A stretch of 23,897 nt of DNA from JAUVIB01 sp964424545 (GTDB lineage Bacteria; Calditrichota; Calditrichia; Calditrichales; Calditrichaceae), in the NCBI GenBank assembly GCA_964424545.1, contig CAYRJN010000036.1:1-23897 (forward strand). The letters are read 5' to 3'. Position 1 is the stretch's first letter, and each line of letters starts with the position of its first letter. Both the position numbers and the translations under genes were made by a program. This document shows positions 6,911-15,479 of the stretch, in pieces. Under the pieces are notes generated by a model. It worked only from the letters and a program-made list of their open reading frames with translations, did no database searches and was not told the DNA's origin.

Positions 6911-8131
6911 CTATATCTCAAAACGATTTACGGAAAAATTATTTACCACGGCAATCATTAATAGAGTGGACAGCAAAAAAGAACCTCCGTAACTTATAAA
7001 AGGCAGCGGCAGACCGGTAACCGGCGCTAATCCCACCGTCATACCCACATTAATTACGATATGAAAAAATAAAACCGTTGTTATACCGATGATAACCATA
7101 CTGGAAAAACGTGATTTTACGATCGATGCGAGATAGAGCAAATAAAGTAGCAGCATTAGAAAAACAATCAGTGTAAAAATTACCCCGATCAGCCCTTTCT
7201 CTTCTCCGATTACAGAGAAAATAAAGTCCGTGTGTTGGGCGGGCAAAAAACGCAGCTGTGTTTGAGAGCCTTCCATATAGCCTTTGCCCCAAATTCCGCC
7301 CGAACCGATTGCCACTTTACTTTGTATGATTTGATAACCCGCGCCTTTCGGGTCGGATTCTGGATCGGCAAAAGTCAAAATACGTTTTTGTTGGTAAGGT
7401 TTAAGCTGTCCCCAAAGCTGCGGCGTTATCATTCCGATGAAGATATGGGATAAGAATATAAGAATCAGAAAAATGGTTTTGCGTCGCGAAAGATACAAAA
7501 TAACGGATAGAACAAACATCCATGCGAGTAACGCATAAAAATTGAAAGATAAAAGCATCGTTAAAGCCGGTGAAATAATAACAAATAGAGCAAACCAATT
7601 TAAGTCGGCCCAAAAAAGCACGGGAATAAGCAAAGCAAGAAAAACAAGCGACGTGCCTAAATCCGGCTGTTTGGCAATAAGAATAAACGGCAGTAAAATG
7701 ATTAAAAATGTAATACTCAAGTGTTTGAATCGGTTAATATTAACTTCCCTGCTCGATAAGTATTTTGCCGTCATTAGGATAGTGGATAGTTTGGCAATTT
7801 CGGCGGGTTGAATTTTAAGCGGTCCCAAAGCGATCCAGCGCGCAATCCCCTGTCCTTTGGCGCCGATAAAATAGACTGCAATCAACAATAAAACAGATAA
7901 TATATATAAGGGAGCGGCAAGCCGTTCGAATAGTCGAAAAGGGATATAAGCGGCAAGCAAAATGATAATTATACCGAATAGGGCAAATGATAATTGTTTA
8001 TTAAACAGGCCGGTTTCCGCGGCGTCGGGCGTGCGGGTGGCGCTGTAGACGGCAAAAAGTCCTATGGTGATTAAAATTAAAACCTGTATAAACAAGCTAA
8101 TGTCTAATTTAAAGGTAAAAGAACGTCTCAT
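6911..8131 (-). CDS. mrdB: Rod-shape peptidoglycan glycosyltransferase RodA (SEDS family)
   Basis: This polytopic inner-membrane protein of 406 residues polymerises lipid II during elongation, working with PBP2. SEDS landmarks are present: GIARWIALGPLKIQPAEIAKL (about 95-115), KQPDLGTSLVFL (154-165), IGSGGIWGKGYMEGSQTQLRFLPAQHTDFIFSVIGEE (about 275-311), and the C-terminal PVTGLPLPFISYGGS. Multiple hydrophobic helices fill the rest. The HTDFIFSVIGEE wording, together with the preceding gene being mrdA, supports RodA over FtsW. Its ATG overlaps the mrdA stop by one base (TAATG), so translation is probably coupled. It is the last gene of the mre operon. Confidence 0.96.
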   Translation of the reverse strand: MRRSFTFKLDISLFIQVLILITIGLFAVYSATRTPDAAETGLFNKQLSFALFGIIIILLAAYIPFRLFERLAAPLYILSVLLLIAVYFIGAKGQGIARWIALGPLKIQPAEIAKLSTILMTAKYLSSREVNINRFKHLSITFLIILLPFILIAKQPDLGTSLVFLALLIPVLFWADLNWFALFVIISPALTMLLSFNFYALLAWMFVLSVILYLSRRKTIFLILIFLSHIFIGMITPQLWGQLKPYQQKRILTFADPESDPKGAGYQIIQSKVAIGSGGIWGKGYMEGSQTQLRFLPAQHTDFIFSVIGEEKGLIGVIFTLIVFLMLLLYLLYLASIVKSRFSSMVIIGITTVLFFHIVINVGMTVGLAPVTGLPLPFISYGGSFLLSTLLMIAVVNNFSVNRFEI

Positions 8132-10002
8132 TAATTTTCCTTTTTTTGCGGCGTTATTTTTAACGGTTCGATTTTAAAAATATCCATGGGAACGATCAGC
8201 GAATCCAGATCGTCTTCAATTTTAACCGAATCCGGTTTAGGCGCATGACGCGGTATTAAATGACCGAAAAAATATTTTTCCAGAAATTTTCTGGCAATAG
8301 GAGCCGCCGCCGCGCCGCCGTGCCCCCCGTTTTCAATAATAACCGAAATGGCCACTTCCGGATCGTCGTAGGGAGCAAAAGCGATAAACCAGGCGTGCGG
8401 TTCTCCGTGCGGATTCTGAGCTGTTCCCGTTTTTCCCGCCATATCGATTCCCGGAACCTTTCCGAACCAGCCGGTACCGCCTTCCATAACTTCTTTCATA
8501 CCGTTTCGAATAACATCAAATGTTTCGGGAGAAATTCCCTTAACAAACTTTTTATGTATGGGATAATTTATAAATGACTGTGTTTTATAATCATAAAAAT
8601 GTTTTACAAGATGAGGCGTATAATAAACCCCTTTATTGCCGATAATCATGGCATATTGAGCGATTTGTAAAGGCGTGGTAAGTAGTTCGCCCTGACCTAT
8701 TGCCAGATTGGCCAGATTGCCTTTTGTCCATCCGTTCTTACCGTATCTCTTGTTAAAATAGTCAATCGTCGGCACCAACCCTTTGTTTTCACCGGGCAAA
8801 TCGATACCCGTTTTATGTCCGAATCCGTAAAGCTGACTGTACTTTGACCATGTTTCCAAACCGATTTTCAAGCCGAGCTGAAAGAAATAGACATTACAGG
8901 AGTATTTTATGGCTTGGGTGAGATTTAGGGTGCCGTGTCCTTTTGAATTCCAGCAATGGATAATTTTGCGTCCCAGACGAAAATAACCCGGGCAGAAGGC
9001 TTGCCATTGCGGCGTTATAATACCTTCCTGCAAAGCGGCGGTTGCGGCAACCATTTTAAAGGTCGACCCGGGAGGGTAGCCGTTTTGTAAGGCTCTGTCG
9101 TAAAGCGGGTGATTTTCATTGTTTAACAGTTCCGCCCAGACATCCGCCTTAATTTTTCCGGATAAATCCCTTGGGTCGTAATCTGGCTTGCTGACGAGAG
9201 CCAAAATACCGCCTGTTTTTGTGTCGATAGCAACCAGCGCGCCGTTATATCCCGTCATTAGCGATTCGGCAAAAGCCTGTTGTTCGTAATCAAGGCATAA
9301 TTGTAAGTCGGTGCCGTGTATAGGAGGAATATCGCGTTTAATATCAAGTTCGCCGAGTTCGCGTCCAGAAGCGTCAACGGTAACAAATTTTACCCCTTTA
9401 CTGCCGCGTAGCTGCAGATCGTACTCTTTCTCCAATCCTTTTTTGCCAACCAGATCCCCTTGTTCGTATTCCGGATGCAGTTTCTGCTCTCTTGGGGTTA
9501 CTTCGCCCACATAACCGAAAATGTGCGGAGATTTAACGCCCTGCGTATAATAACGTTTCGGTTCGATTATATTAATTATGCCCGGCAGTTCCAGTCGGTT
9601 TTCTTCAAGCCAGATAACCCATTCCTGACTAATATCCCTGGCTACGGTGATTGGACGAAATCCGTAGGATTTTTTAAGCTTTTTTCTTACTTCATCGTAA
9701 TCAATATTGAAATGCGTGCAAACATCTTTTATTTTTTGCTGATCGGCCACTCTCGGAATAATGGCTAAGGAAAATGAAGGACGGTTATCGACCAAAATTT
9801 TACCTTTATTATCGAAAATCAATCCCCGTACGGCATATACCTGCATTTTCCTTATACTGTTGTTGAGTGATTTGAGGACATAGATATCCCGATTCGTTAC
9901 CTGAAGACGAATAAAACCGATAATCAAAATTATAAACGTTAGAAAAATGACGCCTGCGTATATCCAGCGTTTTATCGAAAGCGATGATTTGCTAAAATCC
10001 AT
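8131..10002 (-). CDS. mrdA: Penicillin-binding protein 2, elongation-specific transpeptidase
   Basis: This class B PBP cross-links peptidoglycan along the side wall, activating and partnering RodA. The 623 residues comprise one N-terminal membrane anchor (about 13-33), a dimerisation domain, and a transpeptidase domain. The transpeptidase domain has all three catalytic motifs: STFK (Ser313 nucleophile, Lys316), SCN (368-370) and KTGT (524-527). The FCPGYF...KIIHCW segment between the first two motifs is common in PBP2. The periplasmic domain follows the anchor. ATG at 10002 shares one base with the mreD stop. The C-terminal tail (about 580-623) is charged and probably disordered. Confidence 0.96.
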   Translation of the reverse strand: MDFSKSSLSIKRWIYAGVIFLTFIILIIGFIRLQVTNRDIYVLKSLNNSIRKMQVYAVRGLIFDNKGKILVDNRPSFSLAIIPRVADQQKIKDVCTHFNIDYDEVRKKLKKSYGFRPITVARDISQEWVIWLEENRLELPGIINIIEPKRYYTQGVKSPHIFGYVGEVTPREQKLHPEYEQGDLVGKKGLEKEYDLQLRGSKGVKFVTVDASGRELGELDIKRDIPPIHGTDLQLCLDYEQQAFAESLMTGYNGALVAIDTKTGGILALVSKPDYDPRDLSGKIKADVWAELLNNENHPLYDRALQNGYPPGSTFKMVAATAALQEGIITPQWQAFCPGYFRLGRKIIHCWNSKGHGTLNLTQAIKYSCNVYFFQLGLKIGLETWSKYSQLYGFGHKTGIDLPGENKGLVPTIDYFNKRYGKNGWTKGNLANLAIGQGELLTTPLQIAQYAMIIGNKGVYYTPHLVKHFYDYKTQSFINYPIHKKFVKGISPETFDVIRNGMKEVMEGGTGWFGKVPGIDMAGKTGTAQNPHGEPHAWFIAFAPYDDPEVAISVIIENGGHGGAAAAPIARKFLEKYFFGHLIPRHAPKPDSVKIEDDLDSLIVPMDIFKIEPLKITPQKKEN

Positions 10003-10493
10003 TAGTTGTCTTCGTTAAAATATTTACCTATGAAATTTACGGCAAAAAACAGAATTAAAGTTGTATAGAGCGTATTGGGAAATACCCTCGAAAATAAAAG
10101 CGTATCAAAAGATAAGGTGGTTTTAAATTGAAAAAAGAAATAGAAAATCAGTTCATTTAAGAAAATAAGAAACAGAAACCACAGATAATATAGAATGCCT
10201 TCAAAACGAAACCGTTCGGTTTTACCGGCGGCATATCCGATAATTGATTTTGAAAGGGCGGAGATGCCTAAGGGCAGCGGTGAAAGCGAATCCTGAATTA
10301 TACCGAGAAAAAAACCGGCGAGAGAGCCGGAAATGGACTCAAATCGTTTACCGAGAAACAGAATGATTACAATCACAAAATCGGGATGCCAACCGTTGAT
10401 TTCAATAAGCGGCGTAAGGGTGAGTTGCAATATTACGGCGGAAATACCGAAAACGGCCGTTAAAATGACGGCATATTTTGAATCACTGTTCAT
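10002..10493 (-). CDS. mreD: Rod-shape-determining protein MreD
   Basis: A 163-residue, very hydrophobic inner-membrane protein with about five predicted helices, for example YAVILTAVFGISAVILQLTL and FVIVIILFLGKRF. It contains GFFLGIIQDSLSPLPLGISAL, which resembles the conserved loop of the MreD family. Assignment rests on this, its size, and its position between mreC and mrdA. The frame is open farther upstream (to 10586), but the ATG at 10493 gives the normal family length and has AGGTG about 10 bp upstream. An ATG at 10502 is the alternative. It overlaps the mreC end by 11 bp, again suggesting coupled translation. Confidence 0.9.
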   Translation of the reverse strand: MNSDSKYAVILTAVFGISAVILQLTLTPLIEINGWHPDFVIVIILFLGKRFESISGSLAGFFLGIIQDSLSPLPLGISALSKSIIGYAAGKTERFRFEGILYYLWFLFLIFLNELIFYFFFQFKTTLSFDTLLFSRVFPNTLYTTLILFFAVNFIGKYFNEDN

Positions 10494-11283
10494 TTGATTC
10501 ATGCACCTGTATAATAAAAACTTCTTCCAAACTGTTAAAGTTGACGCTCGGCGACACTTGAATATCCTGAAATAAGCGTTCTTCATTTATCTTAGCCGAA
10601 GTAATAACCCCCACTTTAATATTCGGGGGATATATCTGACTAAATCCCGAGGTGAACAAAACATCGCCCTGAACAATCTTTATCGTATTAGGAATGTTTT
10701 TTAAATATAACGCATTGTTGCCGTCGGAAGCCAGAATACCGAGTTCCCTGTTTCGTTGAATACGCACGCTCACCCTGCTGTTGGCGTCATACAAAATTTG
10801 GCAAACGGCGTATTGTCCGGCCATTTTGACGATTTTGCCGACGAGACCGTCTGTGGTGATTACGGCAGAATTGAGGGATATCTTTTTATAATCTTCCGTT
10901 GAAAGCAATACCCCGGTTACCACATCGGTAGGGCTAAATCCGATTACCTTTGCCGGAATAATTTCAGCGTCCAATTCATACTTAAACTGAAGTAATTTTT
11001 TAAGGCGGATGTTTTCCAAAAGCGCGTCTTGAAGGGTGTAATTTTCGTATGATAAATAGGTGTTTTCCAGCTTAAGCGCTATATTCTCTTCGTAAAGGCC
11101 GAAATAACCGCCGATAGAGGTAATGCTTTTTTGAATGGATGCAATTATGTAGAGGTTGGACGCCTCTAATCCTTTTTTAATGGCGGAATCGCTAGTCGTC
11201 ATCAAGGCAAAGGAAATAATTACCAGTATAAAAAGAAGAAATGATTCCCTGAAACGGGTTAAATAGTTTATAAATTCCTTCAC
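10483..11283 (-). CDS. mreC: Rod-shape-determining protein MreC
   Basis: MreC is a bitopic inner-membrane protein that scaffolds PBP2 and RodA in the periplasm. The 266 residues show one N-terminal membrane helix (about 14-30), a helical and probably coiled-coil stretch (about 60-100), then the beta-rich MreC domain. The MreC domain includes AEIIPAKVIGFSPTD, TTDGLVGKIVKMAGQYAVCQILYDANSRVSVRIQRNREL and the later GDVLFTSGFSQIYPPNIKVGVI. It starts with GTG at 11283, with only a weak AAGAGA upstream. It is separated from mreB by 331 bp, an unusually wide spacing for this pair, while mreD follows with overlap. Confidence 0.95.
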   Translation of the reverse strand: MKEFINYLTRFRESFLLFILVIISFALMTTSDSAIKKGLEASNLYIIASIQKSITSIGGYFGLYEENIALKLENTYLSYENYTLQDALLENIRLKKLLQFKYELDAEIIPAKVIGFSPTDVVTGVLLSTEDYKKISLNSAVITTDGLVGKIVKMAGQYAVCQILYDANSRVSVRIQRNRELGILASDGNNALYLKNIPNTIKIVQGDVLFTSGFSQIYPPNIKVGVITSAKINEERLFQDIQVSPSVNFNSLEEVFIIQVHESNEQ

Positions 11284-11614
11284 GAGTCTCTTTTATTTTT
11301 GTGGGTTTTGTATTATTAAGCGCTTACGTCCAAAGGTCGATCCAAACTCATTCTCGGGATTAGGAAAGACGCTTTTTTAAATTTGGCTGCAAGCCTTCAT
11401 TTTTTTGCAGAGACTTGTTTCCGTTAGGGTATTAGCAGAACATTTTCATAAATGCATTTGCAATGATAAAAGGTCAATGCGAGGAGACAGCTTGTTCCGA
11501 ACAATGCCTAAAGGAAACAATCCGTTTGTTGCCAATCGCTTATAGATTGCTTCGGTAAAACGCGCGATGACATACAAGCAAATTTGTAAGTAAAAAGTTT
11601 ACCAACTTAAGCGC
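11284..11614. other. mreB-mreC spacer with imperfect palindromic repeat
   Basis: There is no coding frame of interest in this 331-bp spacer. From about 11481 to 11572 it holds an imperfect inverted repeat. The left arm is GTCAATGCGAGGAGACAG with CCGAACAATGCC nearby; the right arm is AGATTGCTTCGG with CGCGCGATGACAT. The arms match the general form of the dispersed element seen near 1572. The sequence AAGCGCTTA occurs at both ends (near 11320 and 11612), as an AAGCGCTT palindrome. Whether transcription from mreB reads through to mreC cannot be told. Confidence 0.5.
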
Positions 11615-12649
11615 TTAATTTGTTCGTCTCTGTTTCAATAACACTTTTTCATAGCGATCCGGTTCGTCTAAAATGGCGCCGCAGCCTCTTGCCACGCAGG
11701 TCAGAGGATCTTCCGCAACGTGAATGGGCATGGAGGTCTCTTCCCTAATGCGCACATCGAGATTCCTTAACAGCGCACCGCCGCCGGTGAGGATAATACC
11801 GCGGTCGAGGATATCGGAAGCCAGTTCGGGCGGCGTGCGTTCCAATGAAAGTTTAACGGCGTCGATTATAGTCATAATGGAGTCGTTTAGAGCGCTGCGA
11901 ATTTGCTGCGAGGTTACTTCGATTGTTTTGGGAATACCGTCAACCAAATCGCGCCCTTTTACTTCCGTAGACATTTCTTCATCCAAAGGCGCGGCTGAAC
12001 CGATATCGCATTTTAAATTTTCGGCCGATTTCTCGCCAATCAGTAAATTATAATTTTTCTTGAAATAGTGAATAATAGCCTGATTCATTTCATCCCCGCC
12101 AACGCGAATGGAGGTGTGATGAACAATGCCGTTAAGTGAAATTACGGCAATTTCAGCCGTTCCGCCACCGATATCAACAATCATGTTGCCGATTGGTTCC
12201 TGTATGTCCAGCCCTACGCCTATAGCCGAGGCCATAGCTTCGGCCACGAGATGCGCTTCGCGGGCGCCTGCGCGTTCGGCTGAATCGCGAACGGCGCGTT
12301 TTTCTACCTCGGTAATACCCGAAGGAACGCAAACTACAATCTTGCCGAGCATCATGCGGTTAATGTTCGCTTTCTTGATGAATTCGCGAATCATAATTTC
12401 ATTGGCTTCGAAATCGGCAATCACACCGTCTTTCAAAGGGCGGATTGTTACGATGTCCTGATGCGTTCTGCCAAGCATCTGCCGCGCTTCGTCGCCTACG
12501 GCAATCACCTTGTCGCTGTTCTCTTCCAAGGCAATAATGGATGGTTCGTTTACTACAATTCCTTTGCCTTTTACATATATTAATGTATTGGCCGTGCCAA
12601 GATCAATACCAATGTCCGATGAAAAAAAGTTTAAAAATGATAATCCCAT
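11615..12649 (-). CDS. mreB: Actin-like cell-shape protein MreB
   Basis: MreB polymerises with ATP into membrane-bound filaments that direct side-wall synthesis. The 344-residue length is standard. Actin-fold signatures are clear: phosphate-1 loop DIGIDLGTANTLIYVKGKGI, phosphate-2 region IVDIGGGTAEIAVISL, and the adenosine motif GIILTGGGALLRNLD. The start FLNFFSSDIGIDLG resembles the membrane-contacting N-terminus of many MreB proteins. AGGAG lies 7 bp upstream of the ATG. It leads the cell-shape cluster; the other members follow after the repeat-bearing spacer. Confidence 0.98.
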   Translation of the reverse strand: MGLSFLNFFSSDIGIDLGTANTLIYVKGKGIVVNEPSIIALEENSDKVIAVGDEARQMLGRTHQDIVTIRPLKDGVIADFEANEIMIREFIKKANINRMMLGKIVVCVPSGITEVEKRAVRDSAERAGAREAHLVAEAMASAIGVGLDIQEPIGNMIVDIGGGTAEIAVISLNGIVHHTSIRVGGDEMNQAIIHYFKKNYNLLIGEKSAENLKCDIGSAAPLDEEMSTEVKGRDLVDGIPKTIEVTSQQIRSALNDSIMTIIDAVKLSLERTPPELASDILDRGIILTGGGALLRNLDVRIREETSMPIHVAEDPLTCVARGCGAILDEPDRYEKVLLKQRRTN

Positions 12650-12736
12650 TTAGCGCTCCTGCAGAAAAAAATCAAAATTGAAGATTTATGTAACTGAAAA
12701 TAGTAGGTTTCCTGTGCTAATATCTTAAAAATGATA

Positions 12737-12765
12737 AAGTTAACAAAATAATCATATATAGTCAA
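12737..12765 (-). promoter_or_regulatory. Candidate sigma-70-type promoter for mreB
   Basis: On the minus strand TTGACT (12765-12760) and TAACTT (12742-12737) are separated by 17 bp, about 90 bp upstream of the mreB ATG. The -35 is a good match and the -10 is modest. The gap contains no other obvious candidate. Confidence 0.35.
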
Positions 12766-12859
12766 TCGGAATACCGTTTAAGGGGAGATTATTTTTAAAG
12801 ATTTAAGGAAATCGCTGAAAAATGATCGTTTATCCCTTTCTCCTTATTCTAAAAGTCTA

Positions 12860-13768
12860 TTATAATTGTTGATAACAAGAAGCTGTTTCGATGATGTTGT
12901 TGGTCGTATCGATTGCGCAAACAGCCCCTATGGGCAGGCTTGTTTTCTTTGCAGAATGGCCGTAGGGGAAATTGAACAAAACAGGGTATTTATAATCGGA
13001 AACATATTCCCTGAATAGCGCGCGAAGTTCTTTCTGATCGGCCTCACAATTTATAAAATCACCAATTATTAAAGCGGCAAGATTCCGTAACACGTCGGCA
13101 TAGCGCAATTGTGCGAGATGACGATCTATTTTATAGAGCGATTCGTTAATATCTTCTATAAATAAAACGCTCCCTCTATAGTCGGGAGAAAAAGGCGTGG
13201 CCAACTGCGCCGTGATCATGGAAAGGCAGCCGCCGATTAGGGTGCCTTTTCCTTTACCAGAATAAAGTATGTCAATGCCGTTATCGCTTATGCTCATATT
13301 GAAAGATTTTTTGAGGTTTAAAATTTGGCCCCAAAAATGATCTTCCGTAAAAGGATGAATCTTTTCCGCCATCTCAACGGCGGCCATGGGGCCAGAAAGC
13401 GAAGGCAGGGCGATCTCTTTCCAAAAGGCAAGCTGTAGAGAAGTGATATCCGAATACCCGATTAGAATTTTTCTGTTTTTATTTAATAAATTATAATCCA
13501 GTTTATCCAATAAGCGCAGACTGCCCCAACCGCCGCGCGCGCAGATAACGGCTTCTACACTTGCATCGCTGAACATGGCGTGCAGGTCGTCGACGCGCAA
13601 AGCATCGTTTCCGGCTAATTGGCCGGCTTGCGCCGTCAATGATTTACCTCGCCTAACGGTAAATCCGCGTTTTTGGAGATAGCGAATACCGTTTTCGAGC
13701 TTTTGTCGGTCGGGATAAAAACCGGGCGCAATTATGCCGATCGTTCCGTTTTTATGTAAAAGTTTCAT
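12860..13768 (-). CDS. ldcA: Muramoyltetrapeptide LD-carboxypeptidase, S66 family
   Basis: These cytoplasmic serine peptidases cut the terminal D-Ala from murein tetrapeptides during cell-wall recycling. The 302-residue length fits. The N-terminal IGIIAPGFYPD and ICARGGWGSLRLLD are typical, and the Ser-Glu-His triad is visible: Ser106 in GYSDIT, Glu205 in FIEDINES, His271 in FPYGHSAKKTSLPIGA. There is no signal peptide, which agrees with a cytoplasmic recycling role. GGAGG lies 4 bp before the ATG. It is upstream of mreB on the same strand with a 210-bp gap, so a separate promoter is likely, but the cell-wall theme is shared. It diverges from serA across 140 bp. Confidence 0.93.
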   Translation of the reverse strand: MKLLHKNGTIGIIAPGFYPDRQKLENGIRYLQKRGFTVRRGKSLTAQAGQLAGNDALRVDDLHAMFSDASVEAVICARGGWGSLRLLDKLDYNLLNKNRKILIGYSDITSLQLAFWKEIALPSLSGPMAAVEMAEKIHPFTEDHFWGQILNLKKSFNMSISDNGIDILYSGKGKGTLIGGCLSMITAQLATPFSPDYRGSVLFIEDINESLYKIDRHLAQLRYADVLRNLAALIIGDFINCEADQKELRALFREYVSDYKYPVLFNFPYGHSAKKTSLPIGAVCAIDTTNNIIETASCYQQL

Positions 13769-13908
13769 CCGGCCTCCGTGATTGAGCGTTTTTAATTTAC
13801 GGAATAAATATTTTTAACGCCAATTTGCAATTTTTCTTTATTATTATGAATAAAAGTATTAAATTGAATGTGATTAAATTAACTAAATAAAATATAAGGA
13901 ATAGAGCT

Positions 13909-14832
13909 ATGGCAAAAGTATTGGTGGCAACGGAAAAACCGTTTGCTCCGGCGGCGGTGAATGAAATAAAGAAGGTCTTGGATAGGGCCGGATATGAGCT
14001 GGATTTATTGGAAAAATATACGGAAAAATCACAGCTGCTAAAAGCCGTCGTCGATGCGGATGCATTGATAATTCGCAGCGACAAAGCCGATAAAGAGGTG
14101 ATTGAAGCAGGGAAAAACTTAAAAATTATCGTCCGCGCCGGCGCCGGTTATGATAATATCGATTTACAGGCTGCTACGGAGAAAGGCGTTGTGGCTATGA
14201 ATACGCCGGGGCAGAATTCCAACGCTGTCGCGGAGCTTGCCCTGGGATTAATGGTTTATATGGCGCGCGGTAAGTTTAACGGCAAAGCGGGAACGGAACT
14301 TAAAGGCAAAACTTTGGGAATACATGCCTATGGCAACGTCGGCAAATTAGTCGCTAAAATCGCTATGGGCTTTGGTATGCAGGTCGGAGCATTCGATCCG
14401 TTTATCGCGGCCGAAAACATTGAAGCGGACGGCGTAACGGTATACACAAGCGCGGAAGATTTATATGCAAACAGTCAATATATTTCATTACATATTCCCG
14501 CCAACGACAAAACGAAAAATTCAATCGACTATGAATTGTTAAATAAAATGCCGCAGGGGGCTACATTGGTCAATACGGCTCGCAAAGAAGTGATTGATGA
14601 AGACGGTTTGTTGAAATTGATGGCCGAGCGTGGTGATTTTAAATATGTTTCCGATATCGCGCCGCTTAAAGCCGATGAATTTATGGAAACATTCGGCGAT
14701 CGCTGTTATTTTACGCCCAAAAAGATGGGCGCTCAGACGGCGGAAGCCAATATTAACGCCGGTATCGCCGCCGCGACGCAAATTGTTAATTTCTTGGAAA
14801 ACGGCGATACGACCTTTCAGGTTAATAAATAG
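13909..14832 (+). CDS. serA: D-3-phosphoglycerate dehydrogenase, short form without ACT domain
   Basis: The NAD-dependent enzyme performs the first step of serine synthesis from 3-phosphoglycerate. At 307 residues it has the catalytic and nucleotide-binding domains but no C-terminal ACT domain, so the serine feedback known from the E. coli enzyme is not expected. Landmarks are RAGAGYDNID (76-85), the dinucleotide loop GIHAYGNVG (137-145; first Gly of GxGxxG is Ala), VNTARKEVIDEDGL with Arg225, and TPKKMGAQTAEAN (269-281). In the last, the usual catalytic His of TPH is replaced by Lys. From memory this wording is shared by Bacteroidota-type homologues. AAGGA lies 9 bp before the ATG. It is monocistronic with its own terminator; another 2-hydroxyacid dehydrogenase activity is the alternative. 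Confidence 0.85.
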   Translation: MAKVLVATEKPFAPAAVNEIKKVLDRAGYELDLLEKYTEKSQLLKAVVDADALIIRSDKADKEVIEAGKNLKIIVRAGAGYDNIDLQAATEKGVVAMNTPGQNSNAVAELALGLMVYMARGKFNGKAGTELKGKTLGIHAYGNVGKLVAKIAMGFGMQVGAFDPFIAAENIEADGVTVYTSAEDLYANSQYISLHIPANDKTKNSIDYELLNKMPQGATLVNTARKEVIDEDGLLKLMAERGDFKYVSDIAPLKADEFMETFGDRCYFTPKKMGAQTAEANINAGIAAATQIVNFLENGDTTFQVNK

Positions 14833-14854
14833 CAAGACACATTAACGCTTTTAA

Positions 14855-14889
14855 TCCCGCCATGTGGAATTACGGCGGGAATTTTTTTT
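14855..14889 (+). terminator. Rho-independent terminator of serA
   Basis: A 7-bp stem, TCCCGCC (14855-14861) and GGCGGGA (14874-14880), with a 12-base loop, is followed by A and then eight T (14882-14889). It lies 22 bp after the serA stop codon. Confidence 0.88.
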
Positions 14890-15268
14890 GCCTGTCCCTA
14901 TTTTCGCATCAACTATTTCCAACCTAATTTAGACGATTCAAAAATTGTCTTCGCGCCTATCCTGCCTTAGCGGGAGACGCGGCGATTCACAAAGGGACAT
15001 AGCGATGCCGAAGATATTCCGCAAAAATGTCCGGCAGCAAATCCCTTTTACCAAGTCTTATTTATGTTTATGTAACGATGCTTTATACTTTCACTTTCCA
15101 TCTGTAGGCATTCCTTTCTTCCTACGCCGACCGATCGATGAATGAAATGGTCTTGAAGATTACTTATTAATCAAGAATAAGATCCTACGGCCTTAAATAT
15201 TGAAATATTTTCCACAAAATTTAGTTTTAATGAACAGAAAATAAAATGAATTATGGGTGGAGATAATA
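14890..15268. other. Intergenic region without a credible gene
   Basis: About 380 bp separate the serA terminator from the small Cys-rich gene. The only open frame, 14945-15145, needs a TTG start, lacks a ribosome binding site and has no recognisable content. The last 100 bp are AT-rich and presumably include the promoter for the downstream cluster. I could not fix a -35/-10 pair with confidence. Confidence 0.5.
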
Positions 15269-15472
15269 ATGGCCGGAAAGAAGATTGTAATGTGTCCTTT
15301 GTTTGTAGACGTACCCTGTCCGCAGGGCGAGAATGCGGTCGAACAATGTCGCGTTCGTTTAGACGCAGATTATGATCCTGTCAAAGATTTTAAAGATTAC
15401 CTTTTTATGGAGTGCGCGGTTCTAAGAGCGCGGCAACAAGACGAATCGCATCGGGAAAAAGATAAGAATTAG
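15269..15472 (+). CDS. Small four-cysteine protein of unknown function
   Basis: The protein has 67 residues with cysteines at 9, 17, 27 and 49 (MCPLFVDVPCPQGENAVEQC, then MEC) and a hydrophilic, Lys/Glu-rich C-terminus. I do not recognise a family. The four Cys could bind a metal or an iron-sulfur cluster, but the spacing CX7CX9CX21C is no standard motif I know. ATG at 15269 is preferred over the in-frame GTG at 15257, because GGTGGAG lies 6 bp before the ATG. Its stop is 7 bp from the E1 start, so the two are almost certainly co-transcribed and perhaps translationally coupled, suggesting a link with the dehydrogenase complex. Confidence 0.75.
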   Translation: MAGKKIVMCPLFVDVPCPQGENAVEQCRVRLDADYDPVKDFKDYLFMECAVLRARQQDESHREKDKN

Positions 15473-15479
15473 AGGGCTT

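Noticed and set aside
10494..10586. N-terminal 31-residue extension of MreD
   Set aside because: It lies inside the mreC coding region, is highly basic and non-membrane-like, and the ATG at 10493 gives the normal MreD length.
11724..12461. Long plus-strand open frames opposite mreB
   Set aside because: Antisense shadows caused by mreB codon bias; Ser/Pro/Ile-rich with no motifs.
14945..15145. Plus-strand 66-codon open frame after serA
   Set aside because: TTG start, no Shine-Dalgarno, no recognisable content; probably chance.
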